The notes: a model not told the origin generated them from the sequence alone. A stretch of 64,000 bases of DNA from Pleurostoma richardsiae (GCA_030052745.1 JANBVO010000015.1:620001-684000), one strand, 5' to 3'; positions 1-11,837 are shown, counted from the stretch's first letter. Program-made: numbers and translations.

Positions 1-1
1 G

Positions 2-151
2 ATGAGTGACAGGTTTTCGGAGAATCCGATTGGCACGGACTTTGATGCAGAGGAGATGATCGCAGCGCTACTGGCCGGGAAAGATGAGCAGCTTCTTAAA
101 ACGCGTGTTGAGATAGGACGGAGAGAAATGCCCGACCTGGCGAGCATGTAA
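2..151 (+). CDS. 3' end of an unidentified gene (partial)
   Basis: A frame runs from the left edge of the window to a TAA at 149-151. It encodes about 49 residues of acidic, helix-prone protein ending in PDLASM, with a DFDAEEMIAALLAGKDEQLL segment before it. The composition (alternating acidic and aliphatic residues, no low complexity) looks like real coding sequence rather than chance. The ATG at position 2 is probably internal, because the frame is still open at the edge. I do not recognise the family. It could also be a small ORF by chance; the sequence left of the window would decide. Confidence 0.4.
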   Translation: MSDRFSENPIGTDFDAEEMIAALLAGKDEQLLKTRVEIGRREMPDLASM

Positions 152-256
152 TCCCTCACTTGGCCATTTGGGAAACGGCCAGAATGCGCGGTCCCGGGGA
201 AACCCTGCTGGGAGTGGGATTCCAGCGGCTGAATGAGCGACTTTTCGTGCAATTGC

Positions 257-275
257 TCGGGGTCGGGGTCGGGGT

Positions 276-313
<38 letters not shown>

Positions 314-322
314 AGGCTCAGG
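257..322. repeat. (GGGCTC)n-type hexamer microsatellite
   Basis: About ten imperfect hexamer units drift from GGGGTC through GGGCTC to AGGCTC. On the minus strand the unit encodes alternating Pro-Glu, on the plus strand Arg-Ala. It lies downstream of the unidentified 5' gene and downstream of the decayed regulator, so it is not clearly inside a gene. The units differ at both ends and match best in the middle, as expected for a slippage-generated tract. Confidence 0.9.
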
Positions 323-687
323 ATTATGTAGAATCTCGTCATAACGGTCGTGGGGTTGCCGGGTCAGCGATCGCAATGTACCGAAGCACACTCGCTCCTC
401 AAGGGTAAGAATTCAATGCCGGGCCGAATGTAATTGAACAAATCCTGTTTTGGGGATTGACAGCGTTTTGGACAGCATCGAGTGACTGACAGACAAAATA
501 ATCGCCTAGTTCCGATCGCGATTGACCTAGTCAGGGTCACCGTGGAAATATCAGATCGTAAGATTCATTGTGAAACTCAAAATCGACAGCAGAGAGCCGT
601 GAACCCCGGACCTATTGAATATATGTGTATGGGGGATTGATATTAAGCCAGAGAGGATCGTCTGTTTCTTTGATGGTTCAGTTCCAT

Positions 688-3175
688 CTAGACGGCCGAG
701 ACCCAATCTCCTAGCCAATTTGCATGAATGGTGTCACCAGCTGGCGGGGCGAGGAGACCAGCTAGATCAGAGAACAGGGCCTGGTCGTGATGGATGATAC
801 CCATCCCACTATTGGTACTTTGTGCGTCCGGGTTTTCTTCGTCTTGGAGTGATTCCATCATTGAGGCCCTAATCCTGAGCACCTGGCCATTTGCCGCTCC
901 AGACTCGGGAAGTTCGTGATGATCCTGAGCAGAATTGGCAGTCTTCATCTGGTTGTTTTCCGCAGCATTGACACAATTCTGGAGTGAAATGGCCCCCTCT
1001 GCAGGGAGGCTATTGTTTTGGACCCGGCTTGACTTCCTTTGATTGTCATTATGAAGCTCATCTTTGGAGTATCTGTTGGTTACGTTCCGTGCTTGCCGGA
1101 CGAATTCGGTTGTTTTTGTGAAGGCAGCTTCACCCGAAGTGACATATTCAAGACGCCCAAAAAAGCCAACAACCGTCTCCATGAGCGCTATGTCACTCTG
1201 GGTTGTTTCATTCGGGGGGTTGGAGACGATGTGGACAAAGATGGTGGTGAGGGCAGTAAACGGGTAGTAGAATATCAGCCTGTTTTGCAACGAAGAGGCA
1301 GGTTAGCGGACACGGATGGACCACGTCGGTGAACACTTAGAGGAATGACCAAGCTTAATTGGGTCAAGACAACGCACGTACCATGCGGGGATGAAACTCT
1401 CGATATCGAGGTGTTTGGTGAGTAAGACCATGGACCTGGCAGCCTCAATATGAGAGGCGTGTAACCCGTTGCTGATCAGGCGTTGTAAGTCCTTGCTCTC
1501 TTGGGTAAAGATGGGTGTGAACCGTCGATAAATGGCACATAATACATAGTAGTAGGATAGATGGAGCACTATGATCTGATCTCGTGATAGACCAAACGTT
1601 TCCATCATTCGATTCGGCGGCTTTCCGGGGCGGATTTCCGCGGGCATGAGACCCAACCATGAATGTAGGTCTTGCAAGAGGTGATTCATTGTCGGAAGCA
1701 GTCGAGGAGACGATGTATACAGAGCGGATGCAGAGTACAGCATTCGCGAGACCTTTCCGCAGATGCGCGACAGCTTGGTAAAGCAGAGAAAAAAGTCGAC
1801 GTTCGAGGTATTGGCTGCCACGGCAGGAGGAGTGGCCCCACGCTGGATGACGACGACGCCTCGCGGGAAGCAGCAGCTGACATCCTCATCGCATATCACC
1901 GCAGGACGGCCGCCTGTCCAGGCAGTATATCACCCAGAACACCCGGTTCCGTTCCCGTTGCTCCTCTTCGGTGAGATTCCACTCGGGAGGTGGGTGGCGG
2001 TTCAACGCCAGGCTCTGTGCCAGCCGTGACGCTATCGAGCAGATGGTGTACTCAAGTCTCTGTGGACTCGAGGTTCCTTGTGCAAAGACGGTCATGACGG
2101 CCATTGCCTGGACCGCCATGAGATCCGTGGAGCCATGTAGGATGCGGGATTCGAAAGAAAGTGCGTTATGAAAGTACCCCCAGGCTTTTCGCCCAGACTC
2201 TTTGAAGGCCTCGGCCGTCTCGGCCGACAACGCGGCTCGACAGCCGGATGCTAGCACAGCATTCAGAAGGGCCTGCCACGAAGGGTTTTGCGCCATGCCC
2301 CGGCCGGTCCCGAATTCTTCAAGCTGTGAGAGAAACTTGTCGCGGTCCAGAATCGGGAAGATGACCTGGACAGTGTCAAAATAGGCCTCGACATATCTCG
2401 ACAGCAGCGAGTCAGGAGTCTCCTCCAGATCGCACGGTGTCGCCAGTGCCAACGGAAGGACCTGTGGAATGCATTTAGGCTGTCGTAGGTGGTTGAGGAT
2501 GCCGTTTCGTATGTCCTGGATCGTTTCGCAGAGGACTTGTGAGTCGGACACATTCTGCCGCACCCAGTTCAAGCCAAGGTCCGAGATGGTTGAGATGCCG
2601 GATGATGGGCCTGTGTACTCGTCTCCATCGCTCGCCCTCATCCACAGGGCCGGGTTCCTGTCTTTTGTGCACTCTGTGTCATCTCCATCGAGGATCTTAT
2701 CGAGCAGGCTTTCGTCTTCGGTGACATTCGAGCTGGATGGCGTCTGAAGAATGCCCATGCAGATGTCGTTTGCCATGTGGTCAAAATCACACGCCATCGG
2801 ATCGGATTCCATCTGGCACCATTGGGTTTGAGGCTGGACCATGTCGACATCTCGTTCTTGTTGCGTCTTGCGGGCCTGATTTTGTGTGGAAAGGTTCGAT
2901 GTCGACGATGCTGGCGCTTCGCTGGCCGCCGCAACTGCGCGCGGGTGTACGGCGATCTCGCGACCTTGGTGCGCGTCTGCCCCGTCTAGGCCATGATGGT
3001 CCTGGGGGTTGCGAATGACGGAAAAGCGTCTGGGGTCAATGCCAGCTTGCATCCAGCGCTTGGCACGCCTCTCGCCAGCGTAGGTGCAGTCGACGGATCG
3101 CAGCCTGCAATTCTGACAGACTGGTCGTGTCCGGTCACACTTGATCTTTCGAGAGCGACAGGACTTACATGCCAT
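688..3175 (-). pseudogene. Zn(II)2Cys6 transcription factor with a damaged middle domain
   Basis: The ATG at 3175 is chosen because the protein then starts directly at MACKSC. The cluster CX2CX6CX6CX2CX6C (C3, C6, C13, C20, C23, C30) is a complete fungal binuclear zinc domain, followed by a basic linker. A fungal-specific transcription factor domain follows (FWVIYCLD, then later FYYPFTALTTIFVHIVSNP). In this family FW.(I/L)YCL(D/E) is normally followed by a SLR.GRPS loop. Here about seven codons of that loop are missing and the frame shifts at about 1895-1910, so the first frame stops at 1886. The rest continues in the next frame. The last junction restores the frame only with a GC donor (intron 1280-1375), joining ...AWYV to LIFYYPF. 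A mis-assembly could mimic this. If real, the product would be a truncated DNA-binding protein. It would be a natural local regulator of the enzymes at 6-13.7 kb, but that is inference. Confidence 0.7.
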
Positions 3176-3639
3176 GGCGACGCTGTCTGTATCGCCCTCC
3201 CTAGACCGCCGGCGTTGGGCAGTCCGGCAGTTTGGGTGCGGGGCGTGGGAAAAGTTGCGGTGTCTACAGGCCTTGTGGTCAATCTCGTTTTCGGGGGCAC
3301 CCAAGGTCTCGAGTGAGGGCGAGGCGGCAACCCCGGAAAAAGTGACCCACGTCAGTTTCTCCACCTCCGCCTACCAACGCGGGGGTGGGGAGGGGCTGGC
3401 GGGGTACGCCCTACCGGAGCATGTCAAAATGCGGGGGTGGAGTCCCTCTTCTGCCCCAATTTGGTTGAACCTGAGCCGGGCGTTTTGGGGGACGCCGGCG
3501 TAAGCAGAACTATGGAGGTTCCCGCCACCTCCCGTCTCATTGTAGTGAGTAGTAATCAGGGCAGATTAAAGTGTTTATTCCCCGTCCGATGCTCTGTCCG
3601 TGGGTATCCACGGCTTTCGGCGGGCGGATGCGCAAGCTT

Positions 3640-4918
3640 CGTTCGGGTCATCTCACGTTCAGGAGACTATGATGACACGGCCATGCGGACATCCATGCCA
3701 CCGCCACCGAAGCAGACACATCTAGACCCTCACCGACAGGAGCCCCTTTCGCAGGCATCACAGCACAATCATCTAAGTTGCTCTGATCTCCGACCCCAAT
3801 ATCGTCTAGGAAGCTCCTAATATCCGTGCCCTCAGTATTGCGCGTCGTCACGAGGTTCACCCAATCAAACATATCCTCTTCGAGTGTCATCGAAGAGGTA
3901 TAATTGGGAGTTTCTCCTTCTGCGGATGAGTCGGAGGACATGTCGTCGCGGACGTGAAGTCCGGTAATGTTCACATCTTCTCACGGTCTTGGTCGATGTC
4001 TTCCTGTCCACGAACCCGTTTTGGGGCCTACCCCTTTCTTGGCGCCAAGTCGGACCTTCCGAGACCAGGAAATTGGCTGTGGAAACCGCTCTCTTCCCGG
4101 AGCCAGTCTTTGCTAAACGCAACGTCAAGTGTCAAGGCCGACCGGAGATCCACCAGCGGTATTGGTGAGTCTCCCGACTTTGATGGGTTCTGAAAGCCTC
4201 CATATATCGATGATAGCCCCCGATGGACAAGGTTGACGACATCATCGATCGCACTCATTATCCAGTTTACTCTTTCGTATTGAACTCGATATTTCTCCAT
4301 GGCTGCTTTCAGAACCTCTAAGCGGCGATACAAAACAGGCGACCGCTTTGGATCTTTCAGCCTGGTTGACAATGGTGCCTCCACGTCTAGAGCGTGGAGC
4401 AGAAACGGCAAGGCCGTGCAAGAGACGGCAGAAATCAGCTGCCACTTGATCAACCGGGAGTGCATCAGGTTCTGCAGGCATTCGGCGGTTGCAACGCCTG
4501 CATCTTGAAGATCGGATTGGCTTGTGCTGAAGAAGACCAGGTTTGACGAGCTGCTGGAAATGACGTAGCGTTAGTAGCCACTTGAAGAATTTCGTGGTGG
4601 CCGAACGCTTCCTTATGGCGCTGTGGTAAGTCAAAGTCAGCGAAAAAATCATCTCAACATGATCTGTCAGAGGGTTTTTGCCGGAGAAAGCGTCTCAATG
4701 AGTTTGACTTACCAATACATGTAGAAGAGGTTGACGGAGAGAACAACTGAGTCGTGCGGCTTGTTCTCTTCAGAAGGCACGTAAAGTCTACGCGACCGAC
4801 GGGCAGCATCATTATACTACGTGTGAAGGCCTATGTGGGATTTCTCCGGCCGCGGAAAGGGTTCCGTTAGACGATAGCGGTTGAGGCCGTCTTCAATAGG
4901 AAATGTGAGGTCAGGATG
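3640..4918 (-). pseudogene. C-terminal remnant of a second fungal transcription factor
   Basis: Minus-strand fragments read, in order, HPDLTFPIEDGLNRYRL, then RLYVPSEENKPHDSVVLSVN followed by LFYMYW, then a GT-AG junction (donor at 4712). SSNLVFFSTSQSDLQDAG, LIKWQLISAVSCTALPFLLH and a short acidic tail at 3648-3974 follow. The LxVNLFYMY and LIKW..IS..SCTALPFLLHALD strings are characteristic of the middle and C-terminal part of fungal-specific Zn2Cys6 regulators. No zinc cluster or N-terminal half is visible upstream to 5.4 kb. There is an in-frame stop between the first two blocks, and the acidic tail is in another frame. I call it a 5'-truncated relic. It lies next to another damaged regulator of the same broad class on the same strand. 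Confidence 0.7.
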
Positions 4919-6093
4919 TTAGTCAGGATGATGGACAAGTTCACCAACAATCCGAGGACCTCGCTCAAGCGCTCCTTGTTTCCCCATTGTTAACCATGCT
5001 TCGCGCTAGTTCTCCGTCAAGGTCAAATGGGCGGAGAGCTGAATTGAGGCGGAAATCGAAACCTGCCGGTACGACGTAAATGCTCTGACGTATTCCCAAG
5101 CTCAGGAGGCGATCATAGATCATGCAACCCTACCATGACTGTTCTCGCGCTGCATGCTCCTCTTAGTTCACGTCGAATACCATAAGTCGATGAGCCTCCG
5201 CGTTCTTCACGTCCTAGATGGAGATAGAAAGACAGGGTGTGTTCGGAACCTTGTAGCTCGAAGAAGATCAGGACGCCGAAAGAAGCGCAGCCTGGGATTT
5301 GTGGGTTGATGATATCTTGTTTCGAATTCGAAAAGCAGTTTCGGTCGTCTGTGAAAGGCTGCGCGTGCAGGTTACTTCGTCTTGAAGCCAAGATGGTTCA
5401 ACATGTTGCGTGAGACAAACTGCATGTATATCTTGTTGGTCAGGGTGCTCACGGCTCCTCTACAACAACGTCGGCAGGACAGGCAGTTTGTTTGGCTTTT
5501 CCCTCCTGCAAGGTAGTTATGGGCATCTGGTCAAGGAACAGAGCAGCGGTCGGAAATGAGAATACGATCGGAGCTAAAAGTCGTGAGTGCGCTTGGAATT
5601 CGATCAAGAAGCAAGCGAGCATGCAGAAGGGACGAGTCAAACTTTCCGTAATCAGAGCTAGCGATTTACGGCTGCTGCCGCAGGGAACCGGTGATATCCT
5701 GTCTACTCTCGGGTGACGGCATGAACTGACGTTGTCTGGGCCCGAGCCCGATCCTACATGTCAAACCACCGACCGTACTTGAGAAATTCAACTGCCGCCC
5801 CGCGTAGAGATTCGGGCTTGGGCCGCCAGTGTGCCAATCCTCTACCTGCATACTCACCGAGCCCGAACCCGAAGCTCCACGTTTGACGCCGCCTAGGAGC
5901 CAAATTCATACCCTGTCAATCCCGAGAATGAATGAACTTGTTACTTGGAATTCCCAAAGGAGCACAAGTCGCCAGCATGACATTCAAATGCCTCGCTGGG
6001 CTGGTGTACGTCTCATCTTGATCCGTCATCTGCCAACAACGCCGAAACCCGTCCGCGCAGCGTACAGCACAACCCACACGATCACTTCACGCC
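4919..6093. other. Intergenic, upstream of the FAH-family gene
   Basis: No convincing gene; the short ORFs lack motifs and splice partners. The last 350 bases hold the GCCCGAA cluster described separately. Confidence 0.6.
5739..5901. promoter_or_regulatory. GCCCGAA cluster upstream of the FAH-family gene
   Basis: Copies of (A/G)GCCCGA lie at 5739-5752, inverted at about 5810-5823, and as a double copy at 5860-5875 (agcccgaacccgaagc). A CCTAGGAGCC block follows at about 5892-5901. Similar copies occur upstream of the monooxygenase at 9932-10206, including the inverted form GGCTCCTAGG. Zn2Cys6 proteins bind CGG/CCG-containing sites, so this may be an operator-like array. It may equally be two relics of one dispersed repeat. 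Confidence 0.35.
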
Positions 6094-7188
6094 ATGGCCC
6101 CTTTTACGAGTGTTTTTAGGTTTCGAGATGAAGATGGCAATATCCATTACGGCGAAGCCGGCGCGGCCCTTAACCACACCAAAGAGAGCCTGACCGGCCG
6201 CCTAGTCCCCATCTACCAGGGCGATTACCCTTGGGATGATGATTTTGTTCTGACCCAGAGTCGACGCAAAGTTCTAGAGGTAATATATTTTTCAATATGC
6301 GAACCAGGCGAGCCTAAGAGTTGACGCGCTGGCATCTCAAGGTTCTCTGCCCGCTACCACAAGCACCCATTTTCATGTGTGTCGGTCTCAACTACAAGCA
6401 GCATGCTCAAGAGGCAGGGGTAAGCTAAGAATTAGAGTTCTATTGTCCATTCATTGTAGTCGTCCTGACAAAGCTAGGTAGCTCATGGTCAATATCCAGT
6501 CATCTTCACAAAGCCTCCAGGTGCGTCCTTATATCTAAGTGCATGGGCCGAATAATGACAGAGTTTGCTATAGACGCACTTGCCGGCCCCTTCGAAATCA
6601 TACCCATTCCTGCCGCGTGCCTTTCCATGGACTACGAGGTACCATTGCTGACAACTCGCTCTAGCACTCCTCCCATTCGTGCTGACTTCCACTACCCAGG
6701 CCGAAATCTGTCTTGTGGTCGGCAAAGACTGCAAGAATTTCACAGTCGACGCGGACTTATCCGAGTATATCCTTGGCTATACTGCTGGGAACGATGTATC
6801 ATCCCGTTACTGGCAAAGCCCGGAACGCTCAGGTGGTCAACATGGCAGTGCCAAGTCGTTTGACAAGTTCGCGCCAATCGGTCCGGTGATCACGTCAACC
6901 AGTGCTATTTCAAACCCAGCAGATCTTCGCCTGGAATGCTTTGTAAACGGAAGTAAAAGGCAGTCTAGCAGTTTAGATGACCTCATATTCGACATAGCAG
7001 CCATTCTCGAGCATTTAAGCAGAGGAACTACGATCAGAAAGGGCACAGTCATCATGACAGGAACCCCCAGCGGCGTTGCGGCTTTCATGAAGCCACCCGC
7101 ATGGTTGCAAGACGGGGACGTGGTTGAAGTCCGCCTCGACCATGTCGGATCGATAAGAAACAGATTCTCCTTCGACTATTTATCCTAA
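6094..7188 (+). CDS. Fumarylacetoacetate hydrolase (FAH) family protein
   Basis: Five exons (6094-6279, 6342-6419, 6478-6520, 6562-6638, 6700-7188) splice at GT-AG sites into an unbroken 290-residue frame, the usual length for this family. The FAH fold is clear: IFMCVGLNYKQHAQEAG, then YPVIFTKPP, then DYEAEICLVVGK with the two metal-binding glutamates, GYTAGNDVSSRYWQ with the metal-binding aspartate, and RGTTIRKGTVIMTGTPSGV near the C-terminus. Family members hydrolyse C-C bonds in beta-diketo acids (fumarylacetoacetate, fumarylpyruvate, acylpyruvates) or act as isomerases or decarboxylases in aromatic catabolism. The exact substrate cannot be read from sequence. There is no signal peptide, so it is probably cytosolic. 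The gene converges on a flavin aromatic monooxygenase, which fits a ring-hydroxylation then ring-fission-product hydrolysis route, although no ring-cleaving dioxygenase is visible here. Confidence 0.92.
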
Positions 7189-7665
7189 ACATCCAACGTG
7201 CATAAAGACTAATCTGATAGCTGCTCGCTGGGGTCACGTTGTGGACGTTGCACGGATCACTCTTTGTCGAAGAGGTCGACGAAGAGACTATTAGTCCTGG
7301 AACACAATGAGATGTTTTATTGCATGACTGATCCAATATTCATTGTAAACATTCAATTTCGTTTCGTATGCTGGTAGTGGTTACTTATAGAGCTCATATA
7401 TCATTGTCCCCTCTCTTTCTGTTGTTGCTTTGAAGATGAACAACTGTCGTATCAACATCGAAAGCCCAATGGTTCAGGTGCAGATCGCCGCGGCCAATTC
7501 TCAACTCATAACTAGACAGATGTATGAGGTATGGAACTTCCAGAAACATGAAATTCATTTTCGTGAACTATCAGCCATGACAACGACGTCTTGTGATTTA
7601 ACATCCGCCCTGGCACCGGCATCCCCACCGTACGATGTGATCATCGAGCCTCAAAGTCTACTAGT
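7189..7665. other. Intergenic between convergent 3' ends
   Basis: The 3' ends of the hydrolase and the monooxygenase face each other across about 480 bases. It probably holds both 3' untranslated regions. The small plus-strand ORF at 7430-7669 has no recognisable motif. Confidence 0.6.
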
Positions 7666-9565
7666 CTAACATTGGAAGTCCCCCATTTTCTCTAGGGAGA
7701 ATCCACCCACTTGGGTGGTCATTCCAATGCTGGACGTAAATGCCTCGCGCGGTTTTGACATATCCGAGACTGGCGGCACTTCGCTCCATTCGGCTCGACC
7801 GGTGACGACTTGCAAAACATGGTGAGCGTCTTCGAGTGAACTCATCCTTTCAGCTCTCCACGCAACATGCTGGTCTGGACGGATGAGGACCAACGCTCTC
7901 CCGTAAAGATTCTTCGCGTGTTGCTCTTCCGAGAGGTCCACCTGGACAAGCGGTATCGACAAGTGTGCCGCAGCTCTGACAAAATGACTTTGGCCCACCT
8001 CGCACATAGCGAAAACCAAGAGCGACCAGTCTTTGCCAAGCTTGTCAAAAATGGCGGTGCCATCGGAAAGATAGAGGTGCGGTGGTCGGCCACCTGGCCA
8101 TGTGGTTGGCGTGTAGTTGCGAGGGCTGAATAGTGGCTCGTCGCCATCGTCCTTTTGGCGGATGATGACCGGTGATAAGTAGCGGTAGCCCATTTCAACA
8201 CCAAAATCCTTATTCTCTCCGTCATGGCTTTGGTAGTGCTCGTGTATCTTCCGGCGGAGGGCGCGGCCTTCATCGGTATTGCTGTCCAGCCGACGTGGAT
8301 CTCCACCGCCCAGTATCTCTTGTAGTTGATTGTGGACTTGGAAATGGACGCCTGAATGCTCCACATTTCGGAGGGCAACAGGCTTACGCTCCATCTCGTA
8401 TGATCGAAGCAATCCAGGGCCACCATGACCATTGATCACAGAAGCGAGTTTCCACCCCAGATCAAAGGCATCCCCAATCCCCATATTCATTCCATAGCCT
8501 CCTGTCGGAATGTTCTGGTGCGCGGCGTCGCCGGCAAGAAAAATTTGAAGAGATGAGTTGCTCCAGGTACGGGTGACTGCGATATTGGGCCTCCAAACAG
8601 ACCGGACCAAGATTTCGTCAATTCTGATCTTGTATGGTCCATACAGACCCCCAAGGACTTGGTAGACAGCGTCGTGTGAATCAATCTTCTCGGGCTCAGC
8701 ATCCAAGGGCAAGAAATGATGCACGGTCCATATTTCTTTCTCGTCCTGAGATATGATCGCTGCTTCAAATCCCCCAGACTTTCCGAGCAGAAAGATATGC
8801 CAAAATCTTCCTTGCTTATGAAGGCGGGTCAGATCACGAGATTTGAAGTGCACAAGCAGAGCACAGGATGGGCTGTGAGCGTATGGTTAGTTCAGAATCA
8901 TAGAGCTGTATCATGTATACTCGCATTGGACCTCCATCTAAGGGGACTGAGAGAGAATTGCGGACTCTACTCGAAGCGCCATCGCAGCCCACCACGTAGT
9001 CAGACATCCATAGAGTTTGGACTCTAGTATCGACGTCGGTGACCATGGTCTTTACGACTCCGTTGTCCTGTTCAACAGAATCCACTTTGAAGCCGTAACG
9101 CAGGTCGATTAAGGGATCCTTCTCGCAAATTGACTTCAGCCACTTTTCAAATATCGCTTGTGATACTCTTTGCCACGGCTCTTGGGGTTGAGTGCCATCA
9201 TTGTTTTGTCGGATTTGCTCCCGAAATTTGTTCACGCCGGGGAGTTTCCATAAGGTGATGGGTCTGTTGGCAGATAGTCCACTAGAGATCAGCACGTTCT
9301 GATCGAGGTCCGCTGCCACACCTTGCCTTCGCAGGTCTTCATCCAGGCCCAATTTTCGGAATATTTCCATCGATCTTCCGTTGGTAAGATCCATCTTGGG
9401 CCATTTTGTGGTTGTTTTGTTTCGTTCGAATAGCACAGACTTGACGCCGTGAAAAGAAAGAACGCGTGCCAGCAGAAGACCGACTGGCCCCCCTCCGGCT
9501 ATTAGGACGCATCCTGGAGGCAGAACATGGATTGGGCCGCTCACGTTCTCTTCTGGGTGGGTCAT
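7666..9565 (-). CDS. FAD-dependent aromatic ring monooxygenase (PHBH/MhpA-like)
   Basis: Two exons (9565-8925 and 8872-7666) give 615 residues. Motifs: the Rossmann GGGPVG at residues 24-29, VVGCDGASSRVR at about 191-202, and LAGDAAHQNIPTGGYGMNMG with the FAD-phosphate GDAAH at about 328-332. A C-terminal thioredoxin-like domain ends in ALVLIRPDQHVAWRAE, as in MhpA- or PgaE-type hydroxylases. Such enzymes hydroxylate phenolic substrates with NAD(P)H and O2. The intron (8873-8924, 52 nt) keeps the frame only with a GC donor (AT|GCGAGT) and a normal CAG acceptor, joining GGP to IPSCALLVHFKSRD. No GT donor nearby has the right phase. There is no signal peptide. GCCCGAA copies lie upstream, as for the hydrolase it converges on. 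Confidence 0.9.
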
Positions 9566-9931
9566 GACGAAGATTTGATGTAGGATTGTGGTGTAAGACC
9601 AAGGTGCTGCAAGAGTTTGGCCGACTTGAGGGATGGCGATGAAGCCTTGAGGTAAGTGTCGAGTGTTTGGAAACGTGACGGTCTGTATCTCACGGCTGAA
9701 ATATGTTGCTATTCACATCGATCCTCAGGCGCGTTGCCTAACGTTTTATTGCTGCCTTCCAGGAAGCAACCCTAATTCCCAGAGCTTCTTGCGACGATGA
9801 CGGCCGTTGCCGAAGTTGATTACCGGCTTTGTATTGAAATCATGTGACCAAGTGTGATCTGTTCATGATGATGCTACTGCGAGTCGTGTAATGGAAGCCT
9901 GGGCGACTTGTTGGGTGGCTGGATCCCGCTC

Positions 9932-10206
9932 AGCCCGAAGCCGAAGTGTGGGAGTGAAGATGGTAAACCCGAAGCCGATGAACCCCACATTTCAACGAGA
10001 CAGTATCACCTCCGGATTTCAGCGCGACGTCAGTTTTTCGAGGCTCCTAGGGAAATAATTTTTACGTATTAGTTAAGAGCCGTTGGTTTCCTTCGGTACT
10101 GATCTTGGCCGCGAGCATGTGTAACGGGCTGGTACTGCATGTTGCCGTCCGGGCTTGTGACAGGCTAGGGCCCGGCATTACTGTCCGAGCCCGAATACAC
10201 TTCGGA
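9932..10206. promoter_or_regulatory. GCCCGAA cluster upstream of the monooxygenase
   Basis: Copies lie at 9932-9946 (agcccgaagccgaag), 9966-9980 (cccgaagccgatg), inverted at about 10149-10156, and at 10183-10206, where gtccgagcccgaa ends in a matching inverted arm ttcggac. GCGCGACGTCA is found at about 10020 and again at about 10217. GGCTCCTAGG at about 10040 is the exact reverse complement of the block in the hydrolase promoter. Function is inferred only. Confidence 0.35.
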
Positions 10207-11804
10207 CAACCCAAAACGGTTCGCGCGACGTCACGTCAGCTGTATCGCAGACAGCTCTCAGAAGCTCGTCTTCCACCACAAGGATCTCCTATAGGAACAT
10301 ATCATATGCGTCTGTTTCGTTGAGTGAGGTGCTCTTGCAAATCACGCCATCACCGTTACTGACAGTATGATTGCTCCATTCACAGCTACCGAACATGCCG
10401 ATTTTCTCAGTAATATTTTTTTGACGTCCTTTCCAATCTTGGTGCTTCAAATGGTACGGTTTGTGAATGAAGGCGAGGACCTAGTTTTACTTGTTGACTA
10501 GATTTCGGGGATAATGGTTATTAAGGTGTGTGTCTTCCTTGTCTACGAGATAATCTAGAGGACCATCAACTACTTTATATGTACGCAGCCGCCAGCGGTG
10601 TCGCTCCCGCACATCTATCACATCCCCGTACCCATTGTTCCTCAATTCACAACCTCTTTACACTATTATAGACTCAATTCTATTTATTCTTCTGACTTCA
10701 GCTGTTGGCAAGACTTGCGGTAGTACTGACGCCAGACAGTTTACACCAAAGCCTCCCTTCTTGCTCCACCAGTTTACGAGTACAAGGCCGAGCCTGCTTA
10801 ACCCGGTTGGATTTTCTAGATTACGGTGCCCTTTCCATGCAACAGGCACCAGGCCGAGCACTTATCAGGCTCCTACCATAGCCAAGAGGAAAATTCAATG
10901 GTCAACACTGGTCCTGGACTCTCGTCTCCATTAACCTGGGTTACTGGAAGATCGAGACAGACGCCTGTACCTAGTCTTTTTCCATACATACGTGCCAGCG
11001 GTATTGTCAACATACTGGCGATACCTATGGACAATATAAGCGCGCTGTCCCTACGGGATAGTTGCTTGAAGTCTCAATCCCCTTCGCGATCTTTGGGCCA
11101 AAATGTTAACACTGAATTCCCGTGACTTAGTTACCCAGGTCATTAAGAGAGATCAGGTATCTCCTTATGCTCAAGCTCCGTGTCGGCGTTGACCGTTTTA
11201 GGCATCGCCGTGGTACCCGTTTATCGCCGAACCAAGGTAGAGCGCTAGTATTGACTTGCGGCCGTGGAAAGATGGTGTGGGTATAAACCGGACGTGACTC
11301 GGGCGACTGCCGAGTTAAGGCTGAGCTTGGGGTGCGCACACAGGCGTGTGCGGCAGGCCTAGCCATGAGGCGTCTTGCTGTCGTTATAGCTGAAGTATGT
11401 AGAAGTGTAGTTGGTACAAAGTGTCAACTATTTGGTTTCGGTTACTACGTGGATATTAGAGATCAAGTCTAGAAGAGCGATCAGATCAAAGCGATGGTAC
11501 CATCGCCGAGCGAAGCATCGCTGGCAATACCCTCGGTCACGCCATGGGCTTTCCGAAGCACGCATAAGGTGGCATAGTATCCCTATTCCATGTTTGGAAA
11601 CGCCGATAAGCTGAAGGGATTGGATTATTGTCTCTATATTACCTTTCATTCGATTGGTTGCCTTCAGGACTCCGCAAACTATTCTCACTCGGTCTTACTT
11701 GCTGTTCCGACAGCTGTGCCAATTCCGTCCGCAACTAGCTCGGTGCCTATCTGTGCGCAGGATCGGGTAGGAGGACAAGACATTTTACCTCCGCTGGCGA
11801 AGTC

Positions 11805-11837
11805 TTAATTTTCTTTTCTTTTCTTTGGTTTCTTTTA
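11805..11837 (+). promoter_or_regulatory. CT-rich tract ahead of the P450 start
   Basis: A run of TTTTC/TTTCT units ends in TTTTAG about 40 bases before the ATG at 11874. Pyrimidine tracts of this kind are common at fungal core promoters and transcription start regions. The terminal TTTTAG could alternatively be the 3' end of a 5' UTR intron. Confidence 0.45.

Noticed and set aside
68-408. Pro-Glu and Arg-Ala repeat ORFs on both strands
   Set aside because: They are produced by the hexamer repeat read in two frames; flanking sequence has no coding character.
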